Assembly (NCBI GenBank): GCA_032622095.1
Contig: CP136067.1
Location: 1,240,001-1,304,000 of the forward strand
Length of the DNA stretch: 64,000 nucleotides
Direction: 5' to 3'
Source: Siphonodentalium dalli
Taxonomy: Eukaryota; Mollusca; Scaphopoda; Gadilida; Siphonodentaliidae
The position numbers and the translations under genes are program-made. The notes beneath the pieces were generated by a model. The model saw only the letters and a program-made list of their open reading frames with translations, ran no database searches and was not told the origin of the DNA. The stretch's first letter is position 1, and each line of letters opens with the position of its first letter. Positions 20,696-31,561 of this stretch are shown piece by piece.

Positions 20696-21470
20696 ATGGC
20701 TGAGTATAAAGAATTCCCTCCACCGAACATAGACCCAACTGTTCAATCGGGTTATGCCATGACACCCCCGGATAGCAATATAGTTTATCCGGAGGAGGAC
20801 CTGATAAATAAACGCTACAATCCAGAGAAGTCGGGAGTGGGCAGTAATAGTTTACAGTCCGACGACAGGTATACACACCTCTCCCGGGGCAATTTTATTT
20901 ATCAAAACTGGAAGTCAGTAGCGATGAGGAAAATTTGGAGGCCCCTAGATCACATGGTGACATCCTGTCAGCCATCCCCGGCAAAGATGTATCCGCCACC
21001 CCCCCTCAACTAGGACAAATGACTTGTCCATATATGCTCAGGAAAGAGTAAAATTTATTGCTGAAGTGCGAAAGACCAGGGGCAACGAGAGGTGGGTACG
21101 ACCAAAAGATCCTTATATAAAACCCCGGAATGACTCACTGGATAGGCACAGGGCCCCACGGCCATCCATCAGACCGGTTATGAGTAATGATGATCATTAC
21201 TCGGGACAGGCCTTTGCTAATTATGACCACGGCCAATACGCATCGGAAACCCAAACGACAAAATATGACTACAGCCACTCAAATACTAATCATAGGGCCA
21301 GTGACGATGACCGTCGCACGGCAAATGAAATGAATAATAAAGTGGCAGAGCTGGAACAACGATTTGGGTTGTTGGAGAGTTTAAGCAGATTAAACAAACC
21401 AAGGGTTAATGCGGGTGACCATTATAGGGAAGGGTTTCCAGAGGAGGACCAAATTCCACGAGAATATTAG
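20696..21470 (+). pseudogene. Gag-like or unknown hydrophilic protein frames, frameshifted
   Basis: An ATG at 20696 opens a Pro-rich hydrophilic frame. From about 20900 the coding-like reading moves to another frame ('SSDEENLEAPRSHGD', stopping at 21049-21051). The third frame (about 21003-21470) then carries a basic, Tyr/Asp/His-rich protein ('RGNERWVRPKDPYIKPRNDS') with a short heptad-like tail ('NKVAELEQRFGLLESLSRL'). The three frames partly overlap, and composition is GC-rich compared with the surroundings. This looks like one structural-type protein broken by two frame changes, or exons with missed introns. No family is recognised. It lies inside the 4.6-kb TIR-bounded segment. Confidence 0.4.
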
Positions 21471-21734
21471 CCGCCGTTCTAATACGCTTATTCTCTTATC
21501 AAAAAGATATTGAGATACAAGTAGAAAATATATACAAAAGATTGAGAATTTTGCAGTATTTGTACAATATATACACGAACTTCCCATCACCGTCATCATT
21601 ATCAACATCATGTCAGTCGTCATCAGTATCACCGTCTTCGTTGTCATCACGTTAACGTCTTCGTCTACTCGTCGTCAGAATCGCCAGTACCATTGTCGTC
21701 GTTATATTCAACAATAACAACAACAAACTGCATA

Positions 21735-22370
21735 TTAGTCAATATCATTTAACTTAAGATTTATCAGTCGGAGGAATGAACATAGTCTGCGCAGGCAATC
21801 CACATCTTCCAAATTCAGAATGTCGTCTAAAATATCAATAGTTGCATGTTCTATGCTGGTATATTTGCTAGGCAAGAGGCGATGTCTGGCCTCACATAAA
21901 CATTCACATTCTAATAAATAGTGCCGTTCATCTCCAATGTGTCTTTTGGTGCACATCGGACATAGTCTATGGAATACGTTGGTGTCATTCCATCGACCTT
22001 TCTCTATTGGCAAGCGATGATTACAAGTACGGATTTGACAAAGAGTTATCACGTTCCTAGTATTCAAATGGTCCAAGTATTTTTAGAAATGTATATCATG
22101 TTTGAATATTTTATAAGTACTGCATCGACTAGAGTTTTCAATGTTCGACAACCAGATGCCACGGAATTGACTATTCTGACTACATTTAAAATAAAGTGCC
22201 ATTTGTTCTGAGAATGTAATATATCCCACATTTAACAAATGAATCTACCCAGATTTTGTTAGAATATCTTTCACTTTCTCTATCCATTTGAACTTTACGG
22301 GCACAGCTTCACAAACCTGCAGGGCCAATTGATACAAAATCTTACAAAATCGACCTTGCTTCATATTCAT
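21735..22370 (-). pseudogene. 3' end of a non-LTR retrotransposon ORF2 (LINE fragment)
   Basis: On the minus strand the translation shows the typical C-terminal region of invertebrate LINE ORF2 proteins: a 'SSRCSTYKIFK' segment, then 'NHRLPIEKGRW', then a Cys/His cluster 'LCPMCTKRHIGDERHYLLEC' (C-X2-C-X8-H-X4-C spacing). Two in-frame stops break it (TAG at 22245-22247 and TAA at 22083-22085). The reverse-transcriptase core is missing, so the copy is 5' truncated. It is antisense to the gag-like frames and probably separates them from the frame at 22475, i.e. a secondary insertion into the TIR-bounded segment. Confidence 0.75.
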
Positions 22371-22474
22371 AACTTTCATTCAGTATTTCACAATACGCAG
22401 GTTGACTGTACTCTATTGTCAATCTGCCGCTCTCACCATATAACATATACTTTGGGGTAGATGATTTATCATTA

Positions 22475-22876
22475 GTGATGATAACCACCAATGGACAGGA
22501 GGACCAGTCGGCTTATCATGTGATGATAGTAACTACCATCACACCACGGCTAATCTGGACTGTCAATTGGCTGACGGGAAGGCCCAACTGTGAGACCGAC
22601 CGAACCGGTGGGACAGGCCAACCCAGTAAGCCTATCACAAATGACGGTACTACAAGGGAGCTGTGGATACACAGAGGGATAGCACATGCCACTCGCGTTG
22701 TCCAACAGCCAGTAACAGTACCGGTTGTGACACCTCTCCACTACAGGCCACCCGAACCTGTCACTGGTCAATCAGTAACACAGGTTCAGTCCAATGGAAT
22801 ACACATGAACACTCATGGGTACAGGCCACCTGAACCTGTCACTGGCCAATCAGTGGCACAAGTTCAGTCCCAGTGA
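22475..22876 (+). CDS. Unidentified frame ending in duplicated Pro/Val/Gln repeat
   Basis: A 133-codon frame whose C-terminal half reads as coding (Val/Thr/Gln/Pro-rich), ending in two copies of a unit with the core 'RPPEPVTGQSVTQVQS'. The N-terminal part looks better in another frame (Asp/His/Asn-rich, similar in style to the 21.2-kb gag-like frame), so a frameshift near 22580 is likely. Probably part of the same element protein as the 20.7-21.5 kb frames, cut off by the LINE fragment. Function unknown. Confidence 0.3.
   Translation: MMITTNGQEDQSAYHVMIVTTITPRLIWTVNWLTGRPNCETDRTGGTGQPSKPITNDGTTRELWIHRGIAHATRVVQQPVTVPVVTPLHYRPPEPVTGQSVTQVQSNGIHMNTHGYRPPEPVTGQSVAQVQSQ
22742..22874 (+). repeat. 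78-bp direct repeat, 1.7 copies
   Basis: 'TACAGGCCACCCGAACCTGT' at 22742 recurs at 22820 with few differences. 78 bp keeps the frame, duplicating a 26-residue Pro/Gln unit at the end of the overlapping frame. Confidence 0.8.
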
Positions 22877-22921
22877 ATACTCATAAATATGAACTGATGC
22901 TTCGTGCTTGTGGAGTCCACT

Positions 22922-23380
22922 CTAATCCATGAATGATATATTGCATGTAGTACATGTGTGTGTGGCTTCGTCGATGCAAATCTTGCTGTGTCGATTTATG
23001 ATGTCCTTTGAACTAAAGGTTTTGTTGCACCCTCTGCAAACATGTGGATAGTTTTTTGTATGTCGGTTCATGGGTGACTGGAAGAGATTTGGTTTGATAA
23101 ATGTCTTTCCACATCCTTCAAACGGGCAACATTGTTTTAATGATTCGTTGTGTATTTTGTAATGTTGTCTGGACACGGATAGACTGGATAACATCACACC
23201 ACACTTCTCGCAGAAAACATTATGGTGGTGGCCGGATCTGTGAGCCCCGAATTCATCACTCGACGACATTGGCTTGTCTTTTATATGAGAAAGTGAATGT
23301 TGCCGTAATGATTGCAGGTTGTTATATTTCTTCCCACATTCGTGGCACTGCTGGTTACCAGCACCGCGCAGAAGTCGGGA
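22922..23380 (-). CDS. C2H2 zinc-finger protein exon or relic
   Basis: The minus-strand frame is open from after a TGA (23381-23383) to a TAG at 22922. Finger 1 (about 23347-23280): C-X2-C-X12-H-X3-H ('CHECGKKYNN'). Finger 2 ('CEKCGVMLSS'): the same perfect spacing. Finger 3: C-X4-C with a widened span to the first His ('CPFEGCGKTF'), so doubtful. Finger 4: C-X2-C...H-X3-C ('CRGCNKTFSS'). Finger 5 is cut after C-X2-C by the stop. Upstream, a minus-strand 'CTGGTAACCAG' could be a splice acceptor just before finger 1. Likely a DNA-binding protein fragment. It lies within the TIR-bounded element, so it may be captured host sequence or element-encoded. Truncation of the last finger suggests decay. 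Confidence 0.6.
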   Translation of the reverse strand, partial: SRLLRGAGNQQCHECGKKYNNLQSLRQHSLSHIKDKPMSSSDEFGAHRSGHHHNVFCEKCGVMLSSLSVSRQHYKIHNESLKQCCPFEGCGKTFIKPNLFQSPMNRHTKNYPHVCRGCNKTFSSKDIINRHSKICIDEATHTCTTCNISFMD

Positions 23381-23507
23381 TCACTGGGGAAGCTAGGCTG
23401 TCATCGACTTCCAGGAATTCGCCTTCAATAGGTACCAATATTTCTCCATTTGAAAAATACGAATTTATAAATAACAAGACGCGCCGTCTCATTCATGGCT
23501 ATTGTTT

Positions 23508-23527
23508 ATATATGGGGGGGGGGGGTG
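23508..23527 (+). repeat. Poly-G run
   Basis: A run of a dozen or so G (about 23514-23525) follows TATAT. Such runs are prone to sequencing and assembly length errors. No function inferred. Confidence 0.6.
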
Positions 23528-24236
23528 CAAGTGTAATTTTGAGAACTTTTAGGAGTGTTTGGTTTGGTTCAAGGGGATAGTTGGACAAATCCAGGTCGAC
23601 ATGCATCACCCGACCCAACGGAGACGACATGGACACGCCCGGTGTGTCATAGTATATTTCCCATTATGTTGTGCACAAAACAAATCTGATTATTAATTGG
23701 ACATATCCTAAATATTTTACCTTTATTGTTTTTCAAACATGACCATATATGCCCATGACATATCATGTGAAGGTAAATATTTCTGAGAAAAATACGCGTC
23801 CGTCGTTACAAATTTTCGCGTCAAATTACTTTCCCAGATAAAATTCAACGGGTCCTCGTTACTACCAAAGTTGTTGGAAACGCGAATAAAAGTCCATTTT
23901 ACTTGCATCTATAGCAATCCTTAAAGTTCTACGGTATGTTATATATGTGAACATCATCCGGCACGACAACATGTATTAGGGAGGAGGTTTCGTATTTCTG
24001 AATTTTCATTAGTTATTTGAACATATTTTCTTCGATAAATCGAAACCTCATAGTTTAGTGTCACAAATGATGCTAAAATATCTAATCCAGCATGCCATAA
24101 CAAGTTGTAATTGGAGAACCAACTATTGTTAACGGTAATAATACAACAAAATCGTCTCCTGAAACCGACAAGGTATTATAATAACGATCTGTGCGTACCT
24201 ACCTGAACTCATCGCTCGTGGAAAGCATGAGGGATT

Positions 24237-24289
24237 AGTCGCGTCCGTCGTTACTTATCCGGGTCCTCGTTACACGGATGACCAGCGTG
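24237..24289 (-). repeat. Right terminal inverted repeat
   Basis: Reverse complement of the left repeat with one mismatch, ending CCAGCGTG and followed by TAAGT. The two internal motif copies are present in the same order relative to the element end. Confidence 0.8.
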
Positions 24290-24330
24290 TAAGTGTCCAG
24301 CTAAGGATATCCACAATGCGCAGTTTATCC

Positions 24331-25185
24331 GAGGCAGTGACGACGACATAAGGTATTAACAACATAATCCCATGCCAAGTCCAAATCAGCTCAAGCCGGA
24401 ATCGCTCGGGCGGCTAGGATGTTTTTCAGATCAGCCACACAACCAACAGCGATCCCGCTCATCCGGCCGGAACAGCGACAAGTCATATAGCTCAGAGCAT
24501 GTATAACCTGCCCGCTCAATGGTCAGCCGAGGAATGAATTGAAATTCGGGCCTTGTGAGTAAGACCAGTACCCACTTTATGAGTAAATACATGCACATGC
24601 ACAAGCCCGCCCACTCAGGCTTTCTGATTGGTGTACATGTACATGTATACAGTATGTACATGTGTATGTACATGTACCGGTACAAATGATTCGGGTATAT
24701 ATAGTGATACATGTACCTCAGTCTGTCTTTCCTTTCGGTGTGTCATTCTGCCTGTCCATAACTAACATTTCACAACACAGCCTAAAACATGGGAATTCCA
24801 ATTTGGGTGTCCTTAGGCATGCTGCTGCATGTAGATCAGGATTGTAGATGTCCACATAATGGAGATTTTGTTCACAATATTTCCCAGAGTTATGGCCCTT
24901 TACTGAACTTTGTGTAGCGTCCATAACAAACATGCTCTATATCCATGTAACTGGATTCGCATCGCAATTTGTGATGCGTTTTCCAATTTCTGCATTGCAA
25001 TTTACAATGAAAAAACATGTATTGGTAGGGAATGCTATACAAAATCTACTCAAGTCCTGCAAAATGTTGTACAAAATGTTAAAAATTAAATTGACCTCTG
25101 GCTGTGGATGTCTTTATTATTGGATGTCGCAGTGATATCACATGTTGAGGGAAAGGATATCAAAATCCTACATGTTTTGTCCATT
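24331..25185. other. Unassigned DNA with TACATGTAC clusters
   Basis: 24590-24720 is dense in TACATGTA/GTACATGT words. A 'GAGTTATGGCCCTTT' word at about 24890 marks a degenerate dispersed repeat. No gene is supported. Confidence 0.45.
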
Positions 25186-25470
25186 AATTATACCCCCTGC
25201 AACGCGGTTGTGGAGAATGGGGTTTATACTCCAATCAGCTTGTCTGTGACATAAATTTGTCTGGAGTTTTTCTCAGCTGTTTTCTGATCATTTTCCGTGA
25301 AACTTGGCACTGATATCAATTTATGCACGGTGCGATATCTCAAACATTTTCTATCTGATCGGAATTTTACATACGGATGTCTGAGCCCAAAATACAGATC
25401 AAGTTCGAATATGGGTTTGATGCGACTATATTTAACTGAGTTATAGCCATTTTTCTAAAAAATATTTACT
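25186..25470. repeat. Mollusc-type dispersed repeat fragment
   Basis: 'TACCCCCTGCAACGCGGTTG' followed by 'GGGGTTTATACTCCAATCAG', 'CTTGTCTGTGAC' and a tail ending 'GAGTTATAGCC' has the order of a repeat very common in bivalve genomes (known from memory of that repeat style, not from a search). Diverged and non-coding. Confidence 0.45.
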
Positions 25471-26565
25471 CTATATTAAAAAACAAAACAATTTTTTTTA
25501 GATTGAATTCCTTGCTCAAGTTATCCAAATAAAAAAAACCACAAAAATATTCAATAAATAAATACAAAAAATAAAATGTTTTTTGTTTAAATAATTAAAC
25601 AAAATTTGTTTTCCGAAGTTAACAAAATTTGAAAAACTAACACCATTATAACTCTGCCAAGGGTACCCGAGTCAGCACATCAAATTTTGTTTAAATAGGT
25701 ACAAAATACATGTATTGTGTTGTGTACTGGTAAATTTGTTTGGAGCGACATTAAATCCAATTCACCAATTCCATCCCATGCCTTTGGACTACTGTAGCTA
25801 TTAATACAACATGGCTATATTATTTTCTGATGTCTCTTAATATGCCAATGTGCAGATAAAGAAAGTTATGGTATCTAATTAAAAAAAAACAGTTTCAACA
25901 ATACACATCACATGCTGTTAACAGTAGACTAGATCACCACTCTACAGACGGTCTGATGTTATATAAACAATGTAAATATTATTCGTTTGATAGTGATACC
26001 AGTCTTCAGCATAAACGATGCCTGTGTTTGTTGACAGCTGTGGTGTATCAATAATTCATACCAATGGGTCAGCAGTGAGGTATCCTATCTTGATGGCTGT
26101 TGTTGGTAGAATGTGATACATTGTCATTGTAAACTTAAATTGGAATCTCTTGACCATGTAAGTATTCCATGGTCACCTTTTCACATTTAACCCAAGGCTG
26201 TGGTGGTGCAGCGCATTACAGATCCTGTTCAGTGTATTCTCTTACATACGGTACATGTAAATGCGAGTGACCCATAAATTCCTATAAGTTGTATTATGTA
26301 CCGGTACATGTATGGTCTATAATAGTATAAAACAGTATACTCTATAATTCAACATCAAAACTCTCATTTATGTTTCAGATCATAGTAATTTACTATCGCC
26401 AAGGGTGGGTTAACATCTGCCGATCATGATCGGCCTCTCATTTGCTCAATAGGTTTTATGATTGGCGTTAGGGTTTTGTACCTGGAATGAGAATCTGTTA
26501 TTTTATTATTTTAACTAAATATTTACTGACATGTGAACCATCTTAGTGTTTAAAAAAAAGGGTGT
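25471..26565. other. Unassigned AT-rich DNA
   Basis: 25450-25640 is A/T homopolymer-rich. Nothing else is supportable. Confidence 0.4.
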
Positions 26566-26925
26566 ATCATAATCCCATTGGGACAGTCACACCTCTAATG
26601 TTTACCAGAGTTACGGCCCTTGTTTGAGTTAGACATTTGTGAATTTTGTGTCCGAAAGAATATTTAAGCTTGTAAATCGGGGTGTTAATTATAGGGTGTT
26701 TTTGTACGTTGAGCATGGGTTGGTGGAAAGGATCCCCACATACCAGTTTCATATTTGCCAGTTACAACCCTTCTTTGACTTGGAAATTTGTGATTGAGGA
26801 TTCGGATGGTTCGGAGGTATATAGTGGAGACCTTCGTTTGACCCCGTCCTTCACAGTGCAAGTTTTGTCTGCACTCTTTTCGGAGTTATGGCCCTTTGCC
26901 AGAGTTATAACCTTGTGTTAGACTG
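26566..26925. repeat. Degenerate copies of the same dispersed repeat
   Basis: 'CCAGAGTTACGGCCCTTG' (about 26605) and 'GGAGTTATGGCCCTTTG' (26880) are separated by text of the same style ('GGTATATAGTGGAGACCTTC'). They suggest two adjacent diverged units of about 280 bp. Short frames here are by-products. Confidence 0.45.
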
Positions 26926-29900
26926 AGAGAAGTGCCACATTATTACTTTATTTTCGCTTTAAATATAGCCAACATTGATCGTTCCCTGTCTTATATTCCA
27001 CTATAGTACCAGAATTCTCAATCATGCCGCCATTATACTGAACAAATGACAGAAATATTTTGATACATGTGTAGCATGCCTTTAAATTCGACAAGAGTAC
27101 ATGTAAATCATTATTCATGATTTTCATTAACTAAATTTTGACATTTTGATTCTTGTAAAAGCTCCTGACTTGCTGTAGAAATTCTAAAGCATTTGTCTAA
27201 AGTGATATCTTATCAGTTGTATGTATTTCAATTACTGCTACTGCAAATGAGAATTATGAATATTGAATTGCAATTTCATTTCATTCCTGGCGGTAGTTCA
27301 CCTTTTATTGTAAAAATATGACAGAATATATAACAACATTAGTCACTATAGTCTACACACTGCAAGGTGAGTGAAAGTATGAATTATTGACAATGTTGAA
27401 AATCATGTATTTCTATCAACTGGCGGAGGAAATACCGGTATGTGTTTGTGCTATAAAGTAGTACACAAGCACTTGAACACGAAATCGTGTGGGACTGGTT
27501 GAATTGACCTGCGATATGATGGATCACATCCATCCTCAAGCTACTTTTGCTATTTAACCATTTCATACTGGTGCAGCATTAAAGATAATGTAGCCTGTGC
27601 ACACTCTTATACATGTATACATGTACAAATATATGTATGTCTCTCATGTTGAGCCTCGCATATAAAGTGCACTGGTTTACAATGTTAAGGCAAATGTTGT
27701 TAGGCCAATATTTTTTCTTATATACGAGAGGCTCCCAATGGGAGACTCCCATATATAAGTGTGCGTTGGACCAAGATTTCCCCAAATTTCATTGAGGGCA
27801 TTTTTAATTGGTCATTGTCGCATGACTACGAACATTAGAATCACGTGGTTATTGGAAGTTTGAAATTATGGTTCATGTATAAAATCGATGAATCCATATA
27901 TAAATGGGGTAAATACTTTAACCCTTCCAAACACGAGTCGACGAGTAGCTATCACATAGGAAATGCCGAGACACTAATTTCGACGTACATGTACATGTAG
28001 GTAGTTTAATAATTCCGAACTTATTATATAAACATTTCCCGCCAATGAGTGTAATTCCTTCTGCACTGGTTATTGTTTATCGTTTATTCATATTACTTGA
28101 ACATTCATTCATACATATAATTGACACTACCAATGTATATATTTCTAAGTGATTGGGATTAGACCTAAAAGTAACCTTCCGTTATCCACCACAAATAGAC
28201 TTATTCAAGTCACGATACTCCTCATAAACACCGGAGCCCGATTATGCTCAGCATGAAACAATAACGAGAGTTCGGTTTCAGTTTATGTCTGATATGGTAA
28301 CAGGGTTCGAGCTGGCCCAAAATTCCCAGGTTGCCAAATGCATTATTTGTTGAGCCTCTATATGTCTTCTGTTGTCACTATATTCCGAACAATATTTGTT
28401 TGTGCTACTTTTTAATTGGGTATTTAAAAAAAAATGGTTTTGTCACCACCGAATAATAGCAACCACGCGTTGTTGCTTTTCAAGTTTAGGCGTGAATGAC
28501 GTCATCAATTTTTACAATACCATGAAACAAAATTTCGACGCGATGAAAAACGGCGGACAAAAATTGGTTAAAAATCACGTGACTTCCGCTCCACTTTCGC
28601 ATTGCATCCTGGGAAAATTGGTCCAGAGGTCACAGGTCGAGGAGTTCAGAATGCCGCTGATACATTGTACGTTGATTTGCTTGGCGAGTTGAACAACTCA
28701 AGTCTCAACTGTCCCTACCAAATGACCGGCATCATTATATTGTGATTTAACAACAGTGATTTTTCAAACAACACCACGATGAATCAATTTGGAGTTATAT
28801 ATCGCAATTGTTCGACAGTAGGCGATGCAAAAGTATTCGAACTATTAAACACTAAATCAGTGTCAAAGTTGAAAGCGCATTTCATTTTCTACCTCACCCA
28901 CGATTTCGTCAACACCGAGGACAACATTAGGGAAACTCTACATCAAAGACCGACCCCAGATATGGGGTCCTAAATATAGTAACAGAATTTTCCAGATTCC
29001 GCGGTGGCTGTGATTTGTTATGAAAAATAGTTCCTGTAATGTTGGTAAATCTCGTTTATTCCACGTACCATTGTGGTGTGAACTCACAATTTAGGCTATA
29101 TGTTACCAAGTATAACATTTGTGAACGTTTTCGTGTTAATAAACTAGCACAATGTTGCATTTTGCAACATATTTCTCTTCCCTTGCATTGGAGACTGAAG
29201 TCAGCCCACACAAAAATCCGTCGGCACCGTTCTTTGATCTCCCAGGCGTCTTTGGCTGGTCCCCGGCCAGTGAAGAACAACATACCAGGCTACTCGTTTT
29301 ATACTTCGTTAAAATGTTTTTCTTGAATTTACGTAGCGCGTTCGGACATGTCATTCTGGTGTTAATTGCATGCATATTGGCATTTCAATTTTTAAAATCG
29401 GACTATAATTACTTATGTTATGTTTGTCTTTATTTAATATTTCTGAGTCTCGTTGCTTACGTAGACTTAATAAAACGTGTTCTGATATATTAAAGAATAA
29501 ACGAAAATGGCTCATTCGAACCTAACTAAAATTATGTATTCTAATTTGACAGAACGGAGTAACTAATATTATGTATTCGTAATTTGATAGTGAGTATGGA
29601 GTTTAGAGCGATAATATATGTATATGACAATATATGCATAGCGGTTACACAAAACTCCGATACTGGCACATCAATAAACTTAATATGCCCATACAGTCGT
29701 ATACATACAGTACCCATACAGTATCATCCTTTTCTTAATAAACGCTCTTTATTCATATCGTAACAGGAGTAAACTAGTAATAAGCGACCTTTATTGTTTC
29801 CTGTTGGAAAAACAAACGGGAACCGATTTCAGTCTATGATTAGAACTTGAATAATGCCTTCGGTTGTACATTGATGTCGGTAAATAAAACTATTTGACGC

Positions 29901-30465
29901 ATGTGTCGACCTATCTAGTTTTGTTAGCACCAGAAATCGGACCGACGTGTAATTAAATCGAGCATTTATGCATGGTTTTATATATAAACTGCCATATCGC
30001 TTTTTTGATTTTGATTGTACACGAACTGGTTGTTACAATTTATTATTATTGTCTTTCGATAAATCGAACAAGAGTTATACTGACCTTATATATTCATTGA
30101 TCGTTAATATATATTCGTTTGATTGTCTCTTCATATAGCGATGAAAATAGCGAAAATAACATATTTTTTGACAAAACAATAAGCATTGTGTGCATCAAAA
30201 ATAATTTGTTTAAAAAGCGAAATGTTGTTTATTGGGCAACTATGAATAATTGATATATAAGAACAGCGTATTTATCTATTTTCCATGTTCGATATTATTT
30301 GTGCATGATGTGTTGTTTTACAGACTTAATTTTGTTTCTATACATATATACGCACTGCGGGTCCCTTGGATCCCTTTATGCGGCATATAGGACTTGACCC
30401 AACGTCCACACAAATGTCAGTATGGATACCGGTTGCGTGAGGGCATGATGGCAAATGTTCAAAGT
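26926..30465. other. Unassigned DNA with weak promoter-like features
   Basis: No gene could be confirmed. 28490-28980 is less AT-rich, with TGACGTCA at 28497-28504 and a 64-codon frame at 28779-28973 of unknown nature; this could be a promoter and first exon. A perfect 8-bp-stem hairpin, ATGTTGCA...TGCAACAT, lies at 29152-29170 within overlapping frames on both strands (29056-29330), none with a recognised motif. Confidence 0.35.
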
Positions 30466-31205
30466 GTTGGTACAATATTTTATTTTGATCAAAATTTCAA
30501 CATGTAAAAAATATACGGAAAAAGTCAGAGTGTGACAGTATAATACATGGAATCATGCAATCTACGCAAGCGTTTCGGTACTTTTATAAATATATAATTG
30601 GCATTCTTGGATCTATAGACAAAATAATATATAGGAATTATAATGTATTTAATTAATTATACGCCAGGCGCATGCCAACGTCGCGTACAGGTGCAGGTAC
30701 AGCGTTGAAAGAAAAAAGTCACCCCCCCCATTTTAACCCAGAATGCACAGAACAGTATATGTTTCTCAGGCCAAAGGATGAACAAGTTCCTAACTGTCAC
30801 AATTTTAGCCTGTACAGGCTTGAATTACCACATTTTGGACTATAATCCATGATTGGGGGAGGGGGCTAGTTCTCGAAAGTTTCGAATAACTAAGGGATTT
30901 AGTTGAATGTATCGGTTGGGATTATCTGGCCAAAAATGTACAACATAATGTTTTACTTAAATAGATAAACATTGACAGCGCCGACAATAACAACTACAAA
31001 ATGTGTATGTTGGGGCGGGAAGGCTGGGTGATGACACAAAAAATGCAGAGTTCGTATGCAACACTTATTTTCTCAAAAATTTCAACATGTCAAAAATATA
31101 CGGAGCATGACTTTTATTAACAATACTTTTATGAATATGAAATTCGCTTTCTTGAATCTATTGAATACTATAGGAAAGCGTAGGTAATTAATTATAAGTA
31201 TAACG
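30466..31205. repeat. Diverged direct duplication, about 590 bp apart
   Basis: 30485-30660 ('AAAATTTCAACATGTAAAAA', 'ATATACGGA', 'TACTTTTATAAATAT', 'TCTTGGATCTAT', 'TTAATTAATTATA') is matched in order by 31070-31200 ('AAAATTTCAACATGTCAAAA', 'ATATACGGA', 'TACTTTTATGAATAT', 'TCTTGAATCTAT', 'TAATTAATTATA'). Non-coding, clearly old. Confidence 0.65.
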
Positions 31206-31443
31206 ACGCATCGAAATATTTAAAATTGACACAAGATGATCGATGTAATCGACAAAAAGGTACTGTTCCCGGAAAATAATTCCCTGACTAATTAACATGC
31301 TGTATAATTCCCCGCCATCTTGCCACCAATCGACTAGAATAATGTTTTCAAAATATGTAAATGACATACATATAGTTCTGTCGTAGGGCATATTACAATG
31401 ACGCAAGTCACTAATTCGACTGTATACAGGTGCCGATGTCATT

Positions 31444-31561
31444 GACAGTACACTACCGATACACCGACGAGATTAATCAGCAGTCTAGTGTACTAGTATA
31501 GTTATACCAGTACACCAGACTGTGTTGAGTAATCTGGCGTGTGTATCGGTAGTGTACTGTC
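31444..31561. repeat. 118-bp near-perfect palindrome
   Basis: GACAGTACACTACCGATACAC at the left edge is exactly inverted at the right edge (31541-31561). The inner arms also pair ('GTCTAGTGTACTAGTA' with 'TACCAGTACACCAGAC'), leaving only about 4 central bases unpaired. Flanking 'CATTGACAG' and 'CGACAGTG' are similar. Either a fold-back MITE or a cruciform-forming site. Confidence 0.85.

Larger units (their letters stand above)
19706..24294. mobile_element. Putative DNA-transposon-like element with 53-bp TIRs and TAAGT duplication
   Basis: 19711-19763 and 24237-24289 are inverted copies identical at 52 of 53 positions, beginning CACGCTGGTCATCCGTG. Each is flanked outside by TAAGT (19706-19710 and 24290-24294). 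The word GTAACGASGGACSCG recurs four times at the ends in inverted symmetry: twice in each TIR. It also recurs in related pairs further in (about 20117-20151 and 23792-23863). A CAC..TG end with a 5-bp duplication is the Transib/ProtoRAG type of signature, but no transposase core was found, so superfamily is open. Weaker inverted similarity continues outside the TAAGT (19674-19705 against 24295-24330), so the true ends could lie further out. Interior: gag-like frames, an antisense LINE tail and a zinc-finger frame. Confidence 0.6.

Noticed and set aside
23345-23400. Splice acceptor CCCCAG at the start of the zinc-finger frame
   Set aside because: An exon starting there would open with an in-frame TGA; a later AG near 23352 is the better candidate but is unproven.
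29056-29493. Overlapping frames on both strands (75-113 codons)
   Set aside because: Mutually overlapping, no recognised domain and no splice context; a host exon cannot be supported, though the GC shift near 29200-29280 is noted.
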